From Polaribacter sp. (GTDB lineage Bacteria > Bacteroidota > Bacteroidia > Flavobacteriales > Flavobacteriaceae): 64,000 nucleotides of DNA. Below, one piece after another: positions 18,187-27,840 of the stretch. The stretch is from positions 124,001 through 188,000 of the forward strand of contig JAOLXX010000001.1 of assembly GCA_028343155.1 (NCBI GenBank), in the 5' to 3' direction. Both the position numbers and the translations under genes were made by a program. Below the pieces are notes generated by a model that ran no database searches, was not told where the DNA came from, and saw only the letters and a list, made by a program, of their open reading frames with translations. Positions within the stretch are counted from its first letter, which is position 1. Each line of letters begins with the position of its first letter.

Positions 18187-18480
18187 ATGGTAATAAACAC
18201 TTTTATTCAAATGACGCCAAAAGAATTGGCAAACCTCATTAGTAGCGAAATAAAAACGGAACTCCTAAAGTTCGCTGCAAATCCAAAGGTCAAGTATCTT
18301 AACTTGACCAACAAACCTCACTTAACTCGAAAAGAGACTGCAAAGTTTTTCGATGTTAGCCTTAATTGCATCAATGACTGGAGCAAAAAAGGAATCTTAA
18401 AACCCAAAAAAGTTGGTCAACGTACTTACTTTAAGAAGACTGATATCTTGATAACTTTATTTGGCAAAGAAGATATATAA
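18187..18480 (+). CDS. Small helix-turn-helix protein (excisionase/MerR-like)
   Basis: 97 residues from the ATG at 18187. The C-terminal half is a winged-helix DNA-binding domain of the excisionase/MerR-like group: TRKETAKFFDVSLNCINDW followed by KKGILKPKKVGQRTYFKK. Proteins of this form control excision or transcription in Bacteroidetes integrative elements. A TTG nine codons upstream (18160) would extend it, but a near-consensus box GATATTTG at 18155-18162 overlaps that codon, so the ATG is preferred. The position behind the integrase supports a role as recombination directionality factor or regulator. Confidence 0.8.
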   Translation: MVINTFIQMTPKELANLISSEIKTELLKFAANPKVKYLNLTNKPHLTRKETAKFFDVSLNCINDWSKKGILKPKKVGQRTYFKKTDILITLFGKEDI

Positions 18481-18540
18481 AAAAATCACGATTAATAATA
18501 TCGTCTTCTTATTACTAATTAACCTTAGTCAATTTTATAT

Positions 18541-18694
18541 GTATAAAATGACAATAAAAAAAACAATTCAAAAACCAGATAACTATAACCACAGCAAAAG
18601 TAAACTGACTTTGTCAATTACTAAATGTTATAATTGTATAAAGCAGAAGATAGTATGCAAAAGATACAATTTAGATTATGAAGGCCAGAAATAA
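18541..18694 (+). CDS. Possible small Lys-rich ORF of the mobile element
   Basis: A 50-residue frame from ATG 18541 (MYKMTIKKTIQKPDNYN), with two cysteines in KCYNCIKQKIVC that might form a metal knuckle. A longer reading from a TTG at 18461 overlaps the HTH gene by 20 bp and is less likely. No family is recognised, and chance cannot be excluded in such AT-rich DNA. Confidence 0.25.
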
Positions 18695-18893
18695 TTCTAA
18701 TAATCAACGTAAGAAATGCCTAAAACAATTTAAATTAAATAATAAGTTATGACAAATTCTATTTCACGAGCTAAAAAAGCTCAAAAATCAAATTACAAGG
18801 AAACTCCAGGTTATCAATAAAAAAGGAGAAGTAAAAAAGAGCGTTTTAAACCAATTAAATGCTAAAGAAAATGGTGCAATAGGTTTTATTTTT

Positions 18894-20546
18894 ATGAATC
18901 ATAAAAATGTGCCTAATTGGGCAGAAAATGAATTTGGTCCGAATTTTAAAATGAGGGAAGACACTTATACAGCTTATGATATTGATAATCCTGGAGCAAG
19001 ATTTCTACAACAAAGTCTAATTAAAAATGTAGTGCCAAAAATGGCAGGAAAACAATATTCTAAATTGGGATATATGTTGGTAAATGAACCTCACTTTTTT
19101 ACACAAGATGAAGGCAAGAAAAAAACTTGGGCTTCTGGACCTGTTTCAAATTATACAATTGATAAATTTAAGCTTTGGTTAAAAAACAAACACAAATCCA
19201 TCAACCAATTAAATAAATTATGGAAATCAGAGTTTAAAAATTTTGATGCTATAACTATAGATATTCCAATTCATATCAACCAAAAAGGAACTCCAAAATG
19301 GTATGATTGGAATTTGTTTAATATGAATCGTGTTACAGAATGGTATTCTTTTTTGAAAACAGAAATCACAAAATATGATCCTGAAGCGAATGTTCATTTA
19401 AAAATAATGCCCAATTTATGGACAGAAAATAAAAGAAGTCACGGAATTGATTTAGAAGCTTTAACAGATTTAGGCGGAATTATTGGTAACGATTCTGGAG
19501 CAGCTCATACATATATTTGGGGAAAACCTCACGATTGGGAAAAGCATTATATTTTTGAATGGAGAGAATTATGTATGGGTTATGATTTTATGAAATCTGT
19601 AAGTCCAAATAAAATCAATTTTAATTCAGAATTGCATTATTTATCAACTGTAAGATCAAGAAAATTAGATTTAGACCCAAAATATGCAAGAGCTTCCTTT
19701 TGGTTGGCTCATTCTTATGGTATGACTGCAAGTCAGATTTGGTATTGGCCAAGAGAAGCAAATGGTGCTATTTCTAAAAAGGCTCTAAATGATAAAGGAT
19801 ATGCAGGTTCTAACAATCAGCAACCAAGAGTTACCAATGAAGTTGCAACAACTTTAATAGATTTGAATACTTTTTCAGAAGAAATTATGGCAATGCAAAG
19901 ACAGCGAAAATCTTTGCGCATTTTTTATTCAAAAACTGCTGCTATTAATAAAAAACAGCATATGGATGACGTTTTTGAATTGTATGAATCTCTCAATTTT
20001 GAAGGAACTCCAATAGGATTTGTTACAGAAAACATCATCAAAAAACAAGACCATAAAAACTGGGATGTTGTACTAATTCATAAAACAGAATTTATTACAA
20101 ATACAGAATTAAAAGCCTTACAAAGCTATCTAAATACTGGAGGAACTATTATTGTTGATGAAGTAAGTTTAACAAAGGATGAATATGGCAATCCACATCA
20201 AAAATTATTAAAAGGACAAGGGAATTTAATTGTTGTAAATAATTTAGATGCTTATAAAAGTGAAGCACTGTCTATTTTAGAAAGTAAAAATTTACTATCA
20301 GAAATTAACATCACAGAAACCAATAAAATAGGCGTAAAAGGATGCATTTGGAAAGTGGTAAAAAACAGTAGTGGAAATTATACTTTATCTGTAGTTAATG
20401 TTGGTAAATCTAATGCTACTTTAAATATAACTTTAAAAGGAGCTAATACAATTGTTTGTAAAGATTTAATAAACGGAGTTGCAGTAAGTACAACACCAAC
20501 TTTAAAACCTAATGAAGTTTATTTTGTTGAGGTTTCAAAAAAATAA
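18894..20546 (+). pseudogene. GH42-like glycoside hydrolase, 5'-truncated
   Basis: A 550-residue frame related to the GH42-like (clan GH-A) beta-galactosidases of carrageenan systems, which include the GH167 group. The acid/base motif VNEPHFF (Glu at about residue 65) and the nucleophile region NSELHYL (Glu at about 243) are present, followed by a flavodoxin-like middle domain (WDVVLIHKTEF) and a C-terminal beta-domain. However, the frame has no signal peptide, and the first barrel strands that should precede the acid/base Glu by well over 100 residues are missing. In-frame codons upstream to 18753 add some plausible family sequence (VINKKGEVKKSVLNQLN) but no start, and then similarity ends abruptly next to the integrase module. 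It is probably inactive; a cytoplasmic product from ATG 18894 is possible. Confidence 0.65.
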
Positions 20547-20569
20547 AAGTTAGAACTTTTTTAATGAAG

Positions 20570-20603
20570 AGACTTGTGCGATTTGTGTACAAGTCTTTTT
20601 TTT
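20570..20603 (+). terminator. Terminator after the GH42-like remnant
   Basis: AGACTTGT (20570-20577) pairs with ACAAGTCT (20589-20596), followed by a run of T. The intact terminator shows that the 3' end of the truncated gene is original. Confidence 0.8.
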
Positions 20604-20638
20604 ATCAATTTAGATGATAATTATTAAAGAATATTAAT

Positions 20639-20700
20639 ACTTTAAACTACATTTTTTATACACAGACCTACATTTTTTCTATTTATATAAGCAATATTTG
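20639..20700 (+). promoter_or_regulatory. PUL operator/promoter A (esterase-cytochrome-sulfatase unit)
   Basis: Half-sites ACTTTAAACTACA (20639-20651) and ACACAGACCTACA (20660-20672) are 21 bp apart. A -7-like box AATATTTG (20693-20700) follows at the standard distance, 25 bp before the ATG at 20726. One of eight copies of the shared pattern. Confidence 0.75.
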
Positions 20701-20725
20701 TTTGGATTAAAATCGATAAATCTGT

Positions 20726-21817
20726 ATGAAAATATTAATAAACCACTTTCTTTTTTTTAGTTGCATTTTATTTTCAATTCTAATTTTTGGGCAAGAACGC
20801 AGTTCAGAGAATTTTAAAATGCTAAAATCTATCTATGAGAAGCATCCAAAGATAGATGTAAATAAAGATGGCGTTTTAACAGAAACTGAATATAGAAAAT
20901 ATCAAAAGAAACGTTTTTATAGAAAAGCAGCTTATCAATTATATGGCTATTATGATTATATAGAAAACGTGCCTTATGTAGAAAATGCAAGTAAAAGTTA
21001 TTTGTTAGATATTATTATTCCCGAAAACAAAATAAAAGAAAAATTACCTGTAGTTATTTTTATTCACGGAGGTGGTTGGAAAGGTGGTAACAAAGCAATG
21101 GGATTAAGAATTTTAGACAAAGTGCTAAATACAGGGAAATATATAGGCATTAGTATTAATTACAGATTGTCTGGCGAAGCAAAATGGCCATCACAAATTT
21201 ACGATTGCAATGCTGCAATTCGCTGGGTAAAAGCAAATGCAGAGAAATACGGAATTGATAAAAATAAAATTGCAGTTTGGGGAACTTCTGCTGGAGGTCA
21301 TATTGCTGCAATGTTGGCAATGACAACAAATAAAAAAGAATTTGAAGGAAATATTGGTAATCATTTAAATGAATCTGCAGCTGTTACTTGTGCAATAGAT
21401 GGTTTTGGTCCTACAGATTTTTTAATGAAGGAAAGCGTTTCTATCATTCCTAAATTAATTGCAAACAAGATTGAAAACATCAAAAAAGTATCTTACAACG
21501 TTTATAATTTGCTGGAAGGCATAGAGCAACAAGCCAGAAATGCATCACCAATTTACTTTGTTCATAAAAAAGCAAAACCATTATTTGTTTATCATGGACT
21601 TCAAGATCCTTTGGTAAGTATAAAGCATTCAGAAAGAATTGTAGAAAAGTTAAAAAAAATAGGAGCGAATGACACCTATTTAACCAAAGTAGAAGGTTTA
21701 AAACACGAACCTAAAATTTCCATTAGTTTACAAGAACGCATTTTACAATTTTTAGATAAATATCTGTATGATAAAAAGGGAGATTTAATAGAAATGGCAA
21801 CTGTATCTAATAATTAG
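20726..21817 (+). CDS. Exported alpha/beta-hydrolase (carboxylesterase type) with EF-hand
   Basis: 363 residues with a signal peptide (to about FGQ, residue 22). Residues 42-58 form a single calcium-type EF-hand loop (DVNKDGVLTETEY). The hydrolase domain has the oxyanion motif HGGGWKGG, nucleophile elbow GTSAGGH, acid region HGLQDPLVS and a final His in LKHEP. This resembles BD-FAE-like esterases and xylan/pectin deacetylases. In a carrageenan locus it could remove acetyl, methyl or other esters, but no substrate is shown. First gene of a three-gene unit (12 bp to the next gene) under operator A. Confidence 0.88.
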   Translation: MKILINHFLFFSCILFSILIFGQERSSENFKMLKSIYEKHPKIDVNKDGVLTETEYRKYQKKRFYRKAAYQLYGYYDYIENVPYVENASKSYLLDIIIPENKIKEKLPVVIFIHGGGWKGGNKAMGLRILDKVLNTGKYIGISINYRLSGEAKWPSQIYDCNAAIRWVKANAEKYGIDKNKIAVWGTSAGGHIAAMLAMTTNKKEFEGNIGNHLNESAAVTCAIDGFGPTDFLMKESVSIIPKLIANKIENIKKVSYNVYNLLEGIEQQARNASPIYFVHKKAKPLFVYHGLQDPLVSIKHSERIVEKLKKIGANDTYLTKVEGLKHEPKISISLQERILQFLDKYLYDKKGDLIEMATVSNN

Positions 21818-21828
21818 TTATTAAAGAA

Positions 21829-24800
21829 ATGATTATGTTTAAAAAAGATCGTATTTATAAAACTATTACTAAAATTCTTGCAATTTTTGTAGTGATACTA
21901 TGTTCTGCTTTTATATTATTTCCACAGGATAAAAAAATAACAAATACTTCACAAAAAGAAGGAGTTCACGCACCATTTAATAAGCAATACAAACCAGAAG
22001 AATTAGGTAAGGTTTTATCTTGGATAGATTGTGGTAAAGGTTTAAGCGCAGTTTCTTATCACAGAGGATTAATGTTAGCGCCAATGAGTTACGATTTTGG
22101 TGGCGGACTTGGAGATGGTGCTTTTGTGGCCTATAATATAGACGATCCTACAAAACCATACAGCGTTTTTGACTCAAGAGAGTATCCAGAGATTTATCAC
22201 ACAGAAGGTAAAAAAGATTATTTAGGAGATATTGCAGAAAATCACGGAATGTATTTTCATAAAGATTTGGTTTTGTTTTCAGAAAGAGGCTATAACAGAA
22301 CAGGTTTTATGATTTTAGATTTGGCGCCTTTGTATGATAATGACCCAAAAACATTGCCGAAAATAGTAAGTAGATATCATTTTCCAGATGTTGAAAAAAC
22401 AACAGTTTACGATGGTTTTTCATTTGCGCCAACTTGGGCTGGAGGAAGATATCTATATGCGCCAACAGGTTCTAACGGATTGTATATTGTAGATACTCAA
22501 AATTTGGATGAACCAAAATTATTAGCACATTTACGTAAAGACCAATTGTATAACCAAACATTGCGTTCTGCAAATGTAATTGGCGATTTATTAATTTTAT
22601 CTCCAGCAGCAATTGCAAGTGATGATGTAGATATTGTGTTGATTGATGTTAGCAATCCATCTTTCCCTAATTTGTTAAATCATCATACCATAAAAACAGG
22701 TTATCAAGGCACAATCTATGGTTCTCGATTTTATAATGGTGCTTTTTCAGGAAATAGAGGTGCAGACAAAACATCAGAAATTATTGCCTATGATTTTTCT
22801 GACCCAATGAATGTAAAAAACATCAACCTAACCAAAACAGAAAAACTTTTTAAACCAGAATATTTGTTTTTGCAAGATGATAATTTATTTATTGGACATT
22901 ATCCAGGTTTAAGCAAATGGAAAACTGAAAATGATAAACTTACTTTTGATGTAGCTATTGAACCAGAACATCCAAAAGCGAATGATTATGCATTTGTTTC
23001 TCCATTGGGTAATTTATCAATTGTTACTTCTGACCATATTGTTGAGAGTAGAATAAATATTGGAGTGCATCAAATAGAGCCAGATTTAAAAGGACCAGAA
23101 TTAAAATATGTATTGCCTAAAAAGAATGCGAAAAATGTATCTAAACTTACAAAAATCGGAATTTCTTTATCAGATTTTACAAGTAACGAAACCTTAACTG
23201 ATGATGCCATTTATATCCAAGAAAGAGGAACAAATTCTAAAGTTCCTGCAGATTTAGGTCACGGATTAGGTATTGTACACGCAATTCCTAAAAAACCTTT
23301 AAAAGACAATACTACGTATGATGTTTACATTACCAAAAACCTGAAAGATATGGTTGGTAATTCTTTTGAAGGTGAAAGTTTAATTACTTCATTTTCAACA
23401 GGAACAACGTTGGCAGATTATAGTTGTGAAATTAATACAGATTTACCCAAAGTAGTTGGTAAAAAGGTAACGATAAAAGCAATTATAAACAATAAAAAGT
23501 TGGCAGATAAATTACAGTATGCTTGGAATTTTGGAGATGGAACAGCAAATACTGAATTTTCTAAAAAATCATTCATAACTAAAAAATTTAACAAACCTGG
23601 TAATTATAATATCACTTTAATGACCAAACAAAAAGGAAGCGATAAAATTATAAAAAGTACTTCTGTACAAGTGGTACACGCTTCTTTGCCAAAGAGCAAA
23701 CCTGTTTCGAGTTCAAGTTTGTTTTTTGATGAAAATACAGACAAGTTATATGTTGTAAATCCAGATAACAATACGTTTACGGCTATCAATTCAAAATCTG
23801 GAAAGGTTATTTATGAACAAGAAACTCCAAAAAATCCGGTTGCTATTATTGGTATTGAAAATAAAATTTGGATAACTTCTAAAAAAGACGATAAAATAAC
23901 TATTTATAATGCTGAAGATGGAAGTTTTGTAAAAACCATCAACTTAAATTATGGGAGTTCGCCTCACGGAATTACTTATAATCAATTTAATAATAAATGT
24001 TATGTGGCATTAACTGCATTAGGTCAATTGCAAGAAATAAATACCAAAAACTATACTTTAGAGCGAAATATTCAATTAGATGGTTCTTTAAGAAACGTAT
24101 CTTTTGTGCCAGAAAAAAATATTGTTGTAGCTCCTCAATTTATTGCATCTAACCAAAAAGGAGCAAAAGTTGAATGGGTAGATTTAAAAAGCTGGAAAGT
24201 AAGTTTTAGTGAAACATTAAAACCATCTTTAGAAAATGATGGTTTGGCAAATGGTAGAGGTTTTCCAAATTATTTGGGTCCAATTGCTGTAAATCCGGAA
24301 CAAACTAAAATTTGGATTCCAGGTAAAAAAGACAATCTTTTAAGAGGTTTAAGGCGAGATGGAAATCCGTTAGTTTTTGACCACACAGTTAGAAGTTTAG
24401 CTGTTTCTATCGATTTAAATAAAGAAAAAGAAATAGAAGAAGATAGAATTGATTTAGATAATAACGATTTTGCTTGTGCTGCTACATACAACCCTTTTGG
24501 TAATATTTTATATGTTGCAACTATGGGAAGCCAAATAATTATGGCTGTAGATGCTTATAATCCAGGAAATCAATCTATTTTTAATTCTTATGGAGAAGGC
24601 ACAAATGCGTTAACAATGGATACTGATGGTTCAAAATTATACGTTCATAATCAACTTTCACGAGTTGTAAGTGTTTTTGATAGCAAACCAGATGGAGAGC
24701 TTAAATTCAATACAAAATGGAAAACAGTTGCCAAAGAAATTTTATCAGAAGATGTTTTAGAAGGTAAAAAACTGTTTCATAACACAACCAGAAGCAGTAT

Positions 24801-26043
24801 GTCTCAAGAAGGATATATGAGTTGTGCAAGTTGTCATATAGATGGAAGTTCAGACAAACGAGTTTGGGATATTTCTAATTTAGGCGAAGGTTTTAGAAAT
24901 ACAATAGATTTAAGAGGAAAAGCAGGAATGAAACACGGAATGTTGCATTGGTCTGGTAATTTTGATGAAGTTCAAGATTTCGACAATCAAATTCAAGCAT
25001 TAAATGAAGGAACAGGTTTTGTTTTTGATAAAATTACACGCAATCATCCACAGCTGTTTTCTAGCAAATATGGCTTGCATCGAGAACTTGATAATTTAGC
25101 AAAATATGTTGCTTCTTTAAATGAATATCCTAAAAGTCCGTATAAAAATAAAGACGGTAGTTTTACTGCAAATGCAAAAAAAGGGCGCAAACATTTCATT
25201 GATTTAAAATGTTATACCTGTCATTCTGGATCCACATTTACAGATAGTAAGTTAAGAAAATTGCACAATGTTGGCACTATAAAAGAAACAAGTGGAAATA
25301 GATTAAAGGGAGATTTATTAGGATTAGATACACCAACTTTAATCAGTATTTGGGATACTGCACCTTATTTACACGATGGTTCTGCAAAAACGTTAAAAGA
25401 TGTTTTTTCTGTAGGGAATTTGCCAGAAGCAGCAGTGCATCAGAGCGCAAATACGCTTGGTAAAAAAGAATTTAATGAACTAATGGAGTATATAATGCAG
25501 TTAGATTCTGAAGATGGTGTAACTACAAAAGATATTGGAAGTAAAAACACAAATCCAGTTTTTGAAAAAGAGGTTTATACATTTAATTATACGTATCGTT
25601 ATGATAAACGAGTGCATCCAATAGGGAAAATTAAAGCGTTTGATGCTGATAAAAACCAAACTATTTCTTACAAATTAGCACCTTCTGGTGGCGCAGGTTT
25701 TTTCTCTGTAGATGCAGAAAATGGCAAAATTAATTTCGATTATAAAGACATTTATTTTAGACATAGATTTAATGCACCTTACCAAACTAAAAAAACATAT
25801 TGGTTTAATGTAATGGCTTTAAATAATGATAATTTTCCAAATCAGATAGAAACAAGAGTAGTTGTAAATGTAACGTATCCTAAAATTGAAATTCCTTGGA
25901 AAGAATTAAATGAGTTGAAAAAAATAAATATACTTTTAGACAAAGGGAAAAAAATATCACAGCATCAAACAGAAAGATTAAAAATATTAAATAGAAAGGT
26001 TGTAAAAGTTCTTAAAGGCGAGGTAGAGCAATCAATTCATTAA
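21829..26043 (+). CDS. Giant propeller/PKD/di-heme cytochrome c protein
   Basis: 1404 residues with one N-terminal hydrophobic anchor or signal (IFVVILCSAFILF). From N to C: an LVIVD-like beta-propeller (about 50-415), a bacterial Ig-like domain (about 420-520), a PKD domain (about 530-615, WNFGDGTANTEF), a second YVTN/YncE-type propeller (about 620-965), then a cytochrome c peroxidase/MauG-like region with two heme sites, CASCH (about residue 1001) and CYTCH (about 1129), and finally a cadherin-like domain (about 1245-1350). The hemes imply redox chemistry in the periplasm or at the surface. Nothing in known carrageenan breakdown calls for this; it may oxidise a sugar or a protein cofactor. 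Second gene under operator A. Confidence 0.85.
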   Translation: MIMFKKDRIYKTITKILAIFVVILCSAFILFPQDKKITNTSQKEGVHAPFNKQYKPEELGKVLSWIDCGKGLSAVSYHRGLMLAPMSYDFGGGLGDGAFVAYNIDDPTKPYSVFDSREYPEIYHTEGKKDYLGDIAENHGMYFHKDLVLFSERGYNRTGFMILDLAPLYDNDPKTLPKIVSRYHFPDVEKTTVYDGFSFAPTWAGGRYLYAPTGSNGLYIVDTQNLDEPKLLAHLRKDQLYNQTLRSANVIGDLLILSPAAIASDDVDIVLIDVSNPSFPNLLNHHTIKTGYQGTIYGSRFYNGAFSGNRGADKTSEIIAYDFSDPMNVKNINLTKTEKLFKPEYLFLQDDNLFIGHYPGLSKWKTENDKLTFDVAIEPEHPKANDYAFVSPLGNLSIVTSDHIVESRINIGVHQIEPDLKGPELKYVLPKKNAKNVSKLTKIGISLSDFTSNETLTDDAIYIQERGTNSKVPADLGHGLGIVHAIPKKPLKDNTTYDVYITKNLKDMVGNSFEGESLITSFSTGTTLADYSCEINTDLPKVVGKKVTIKAIINNKKLADKLQYAWNFGDGTANTEFSKKSFITKKFNKPGNYNITLMTKQKGSDKIIKSTSVQVVHASLPKSKPVSSSSLFFDENTDKLYVVNPDNNTFTAINSKSGKVIYEQETPKNPVAIIGIENKIWITSKKDDKITIYNAEDGSFVKTINLNYGSSPHGITYNQFNNKCYVALTALGQLQEINTKNYTLERNIQLDGSLRNVSFVPEKNIVVAPQFIASNQKGAKVEWVDLKSWKVSFSETLKPSLENDGLANGRGFPNYLGPIAVNPEQTKIWIPGKKDNLLRGLRRDGNPLVFDHTVRSLAVSIDLNKEKEIEEDRIDLDNNDFACAATYNPFGNILYVATMGSQIIMAVDAYNPGNQSIFNSYGEGTNALTMDTDGSKLYVHNQLSRVVSVFDSKPDGELKFNTKWKTVAKEILSEDVLEGKKLFHNTTRSSMSQEGYMSCASCHIDGSSDKRVWDISNLGEGFRNTIDLRGKAGMKHGMLHWSGNFDEVQDFDNQIQALNEGTGFVFDKITRNHPQLFSSKYGLHRELDNLAKYVASLNEYPKSPYKNKDGSFTANAKKGRKHFIDLKCYTCHSGSTFTDSKLRKLHNVGTIKETSGNRLKGDLLGLDTPTLISIWDTAPYLHDGSAKTLKDVFSVGNLPEAAVHQSANTLGKKEFNELMEYIMQLDSEDGVTTKDIGSKNTNPVFEKEVYTFNYTYRYDKRVHPIGKIKAFDADKNQTISYKLAPSGGAGFFSVDAENGKINFDYKDIYFRHRFNAPYQTKKTYWFNVMALNNDNFPNQIETRVVVNVTYPKIEIPWKELNELKKINILLDKGKKISQHQTERLKILNRKVVKVLKGEVEQSIH

Positions 26044-26075
26044 ATAACATATCAAAATAATCAAGCATAAAAAAT

Positions 26076-27644
26076 ATGAACCAATTTATGAATTATAAAA
26101 ACATAACAAAACTATTTCTTGTAGCTACAATCACACTTTTTAGCTGTAAAGGAAGTAAAAACCAAACCCATAAAAAGGAGAATAAAGTAGCTTCAAAACC
26201 AAATATTGTTATTATTTATGGAGATGATGTTGGTTATGGAGATGTTGGTGCTTATGGTTCTACAATGATTCCAACACCAAATATTGATAAATTAGCAGCA
26301 GAAGGATTACGTTTTACAGACGGACATTGCTCTGCTGCAACTTGTACACCATCTAGATATTCTATGCTTACAGGAATCTATGCATTTAGAAATGGAGTAA
26401 ATATTTTACCTCCAAATGCACCTTTAACTATTCCTACAGATATTTTAACACTTCCAAAAATGTTAAAACAAGCAGGTTATACAACAGGAGTTATTGGAAA
26501 ATGGCATTTAGGAATTGGCGAAAAAGGAGTTGATGTAGATTGGAATGGAGATGTAAAACCAGGCCCAATTGAAATTGGTTTCGAAAGTTCATTTTTATTG
26601 CCATCTACCAATGATAGAGTGCCTTGTGTGTATTTAGATGACCATAAAATCTTGAATTTAGACCCAAATGACCCTTTGTATGTAAGTAGAAAAGTAAAAG
26701 ATGTTCAAGGAAAAAATAATACGCAATATCCAGATGCTAAAATCAATCCAGAAGCAATGACTTTTTATAAAAGTACTCACGGACATAACAATTCTGTAGT
26801 AAACGGAATTGGAAGAATTGGATATATGTCTGGAGGGAAATCTGCACTTTGGAATGACGAAACAATAACGGATGTTTTTATAGAAAAAACCAAAAAATTT
26901 ATTTCAAAAAATAAAGAAAAACCATTTTTCTTGTATTATGCTGCGCAAGATATTCACGTACCAAGAACTCCCCATCCACGTTTTAAAGGAGCCACAAAAT
27001 TAGGTTACAGAGGTGATGCAATGGTTCAATTTGATTGGGCTACTGGAGAAATTATGAAAGCTTTAGAAGAAAACGGTTTAACTGAAAACACGATTGTTAT
27101 TTTCTCAAGTGATAATGGTCCTGTGTATGATGATGGTTATGATGATGGAACAACAATTAATCAATCTTATGGAGAATCTGATAGAGGACACGATGCTTCA
27201 GGGATTTATACAGGTGGAAAATATCAAATTTATGAAGGAGGAACACGTGTTCCTTTTATAGTGCGTTGGCCAGCTAAAATTAAGCCAGCTGTTTCAGATG
27301 CTTTGGTGAATCAAATAGATTTAATGGCATCTTTTTCTGATTTATTAGATTTTGAAATCCCTAAAACAGCAGCTTCAGATAGTCAGAATAACTTAAAAGC
27401 ATTATTAGGAAATGATACAAAAGGATTGCCATATATGTTAGAAGAAACCAGACGTCAAAAAGCAATTAGAATTGGTCATTGGAAATACATTATTGGTAAA
27501 AATAGAAAAGATAAAAATTCTACAGGAAAACCTCAATTGTACAATTTAGAGTCAGATCCAGGAGAAAAAAATGACCTTATTAACAAGTTTCCAGAAAAAG
27601 CGGAAACGTTAGCTAAAAAGTTGAAGGAGATTATGGAATCTTAA
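26076..27644 (+). CDS. S1 family sulfatase, lipoprotein (CTPSR type)
   Basis: A 522-residue formylglycine-dependent sulfatase. The lipobox is TLFSC. Cys90 in ATCTPSRYS is the residue expected to be converted to formylglycine. Metal and sulfate ligands are visible: YGDDVGYGD near the N-terminus, GKWHLGIG, and FSSDNGPV. It would release sulfate from a galactan oligosaccharide in the periplasm or at the surface. It is strikingly similar in layout to the sulfatase at 61426 at the other end of the locus, both with HGHNNS-VNG and GRIGYM-type segments, so they are probably paralogs of one S1 subfamily. Last gene of unit A; a terminator follows. Confidence 0.93.
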   Translation: MNQFMNYKNITKLFLVATITLFSCKGSKNQTHKKENKVASKPNIVIIYGDDVGYGDVGAYGSTMIPTPNIDKLAAEGLRFTDGHCSAATCTPSRYSMLTGIYAFRNGVNILPPNAPLTIPTDILTLPKMLKQAGYTTGVIGKWHLGIGEKGVDVDWNGDVKPGPIEIGFESSFLLPSTNDRVPCVYLDDHKILNLDPNDPLYVSRKVKDVQGKNNTQYPDAKINPEAMTFYKSTHGHNNSVVNGIGRIGYMSGGKSALWNDETITDVFIEKTKKFISKNKEKPFFLYYAAQDIHVPRTPHPRFKGATKLGYRGDAMVQFDWATGEIMKALEENGLTENTIVIFSSDNGPVYDDGYDDGTTINQSYGESDRGHDASGIYTGGKYQIYEGGTRVPFIVRWPAKIKPAVSDALVNQIDLMASFSDLLDFEIPKTAASDSQNNLKALLGNDTKGLPYMLEETRRQKAIRIGHWKYIIGKNRKDKNSTGKPQLYNLESDPGEKNDLINKFPEKAETLAKKLKEIMES

Positions 27645-27679
27645 AACTGAAAAAGTTTTTAAAAGCAAATACTAAAAAA

Positions 27680-27735
27680 AATAAGCACTAAATGTCTTTT
27701 CTATAAATAGCTAGATATGTAGTGCTTATTTTTAT
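27680..27735 (+). terminator. Terminator of unit A
   Basis: AATAAGCACTA (27680-27690) pairs with TAGTGCTTATT (27720-27730) around a longer AT-rich loop, followed by T residues. It separates unit A from operator B. Confidence 0.7.
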
Positions 27736-27750
27736 ACCACAGATTTATAA

Positions 27751-27812
27751 ACCAACAAATACATAGTTTGTACCTATAGAAACAAAACTTGGTTTTTTAG
27801 ATCTTATTTTTA
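27751..27812 (+). promoter_or_regulatory. PUL operator/promoter B (sulfatase and GH150-like unit)
   Basis: Half-sites ACCAACAAATACA (27751-27763) and ACCTATAGAAACA (27772-27784), 21 bp apart. Box TATTTTTA (27805-27812) is at the standard distance, 28 bp before the ATG at 27841. Confidence 0.7.
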
Positions 27813-27840
27813 TGTAACTAAATTTATATATCAAAAAATA

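Noticed and set aside
18749-18820. A 23-codon ORF (MTNSISRAKKAQ) at the GH42 junction
   Set aside because: Too short, no family likeness, and it lies across the presumed breakpoint.
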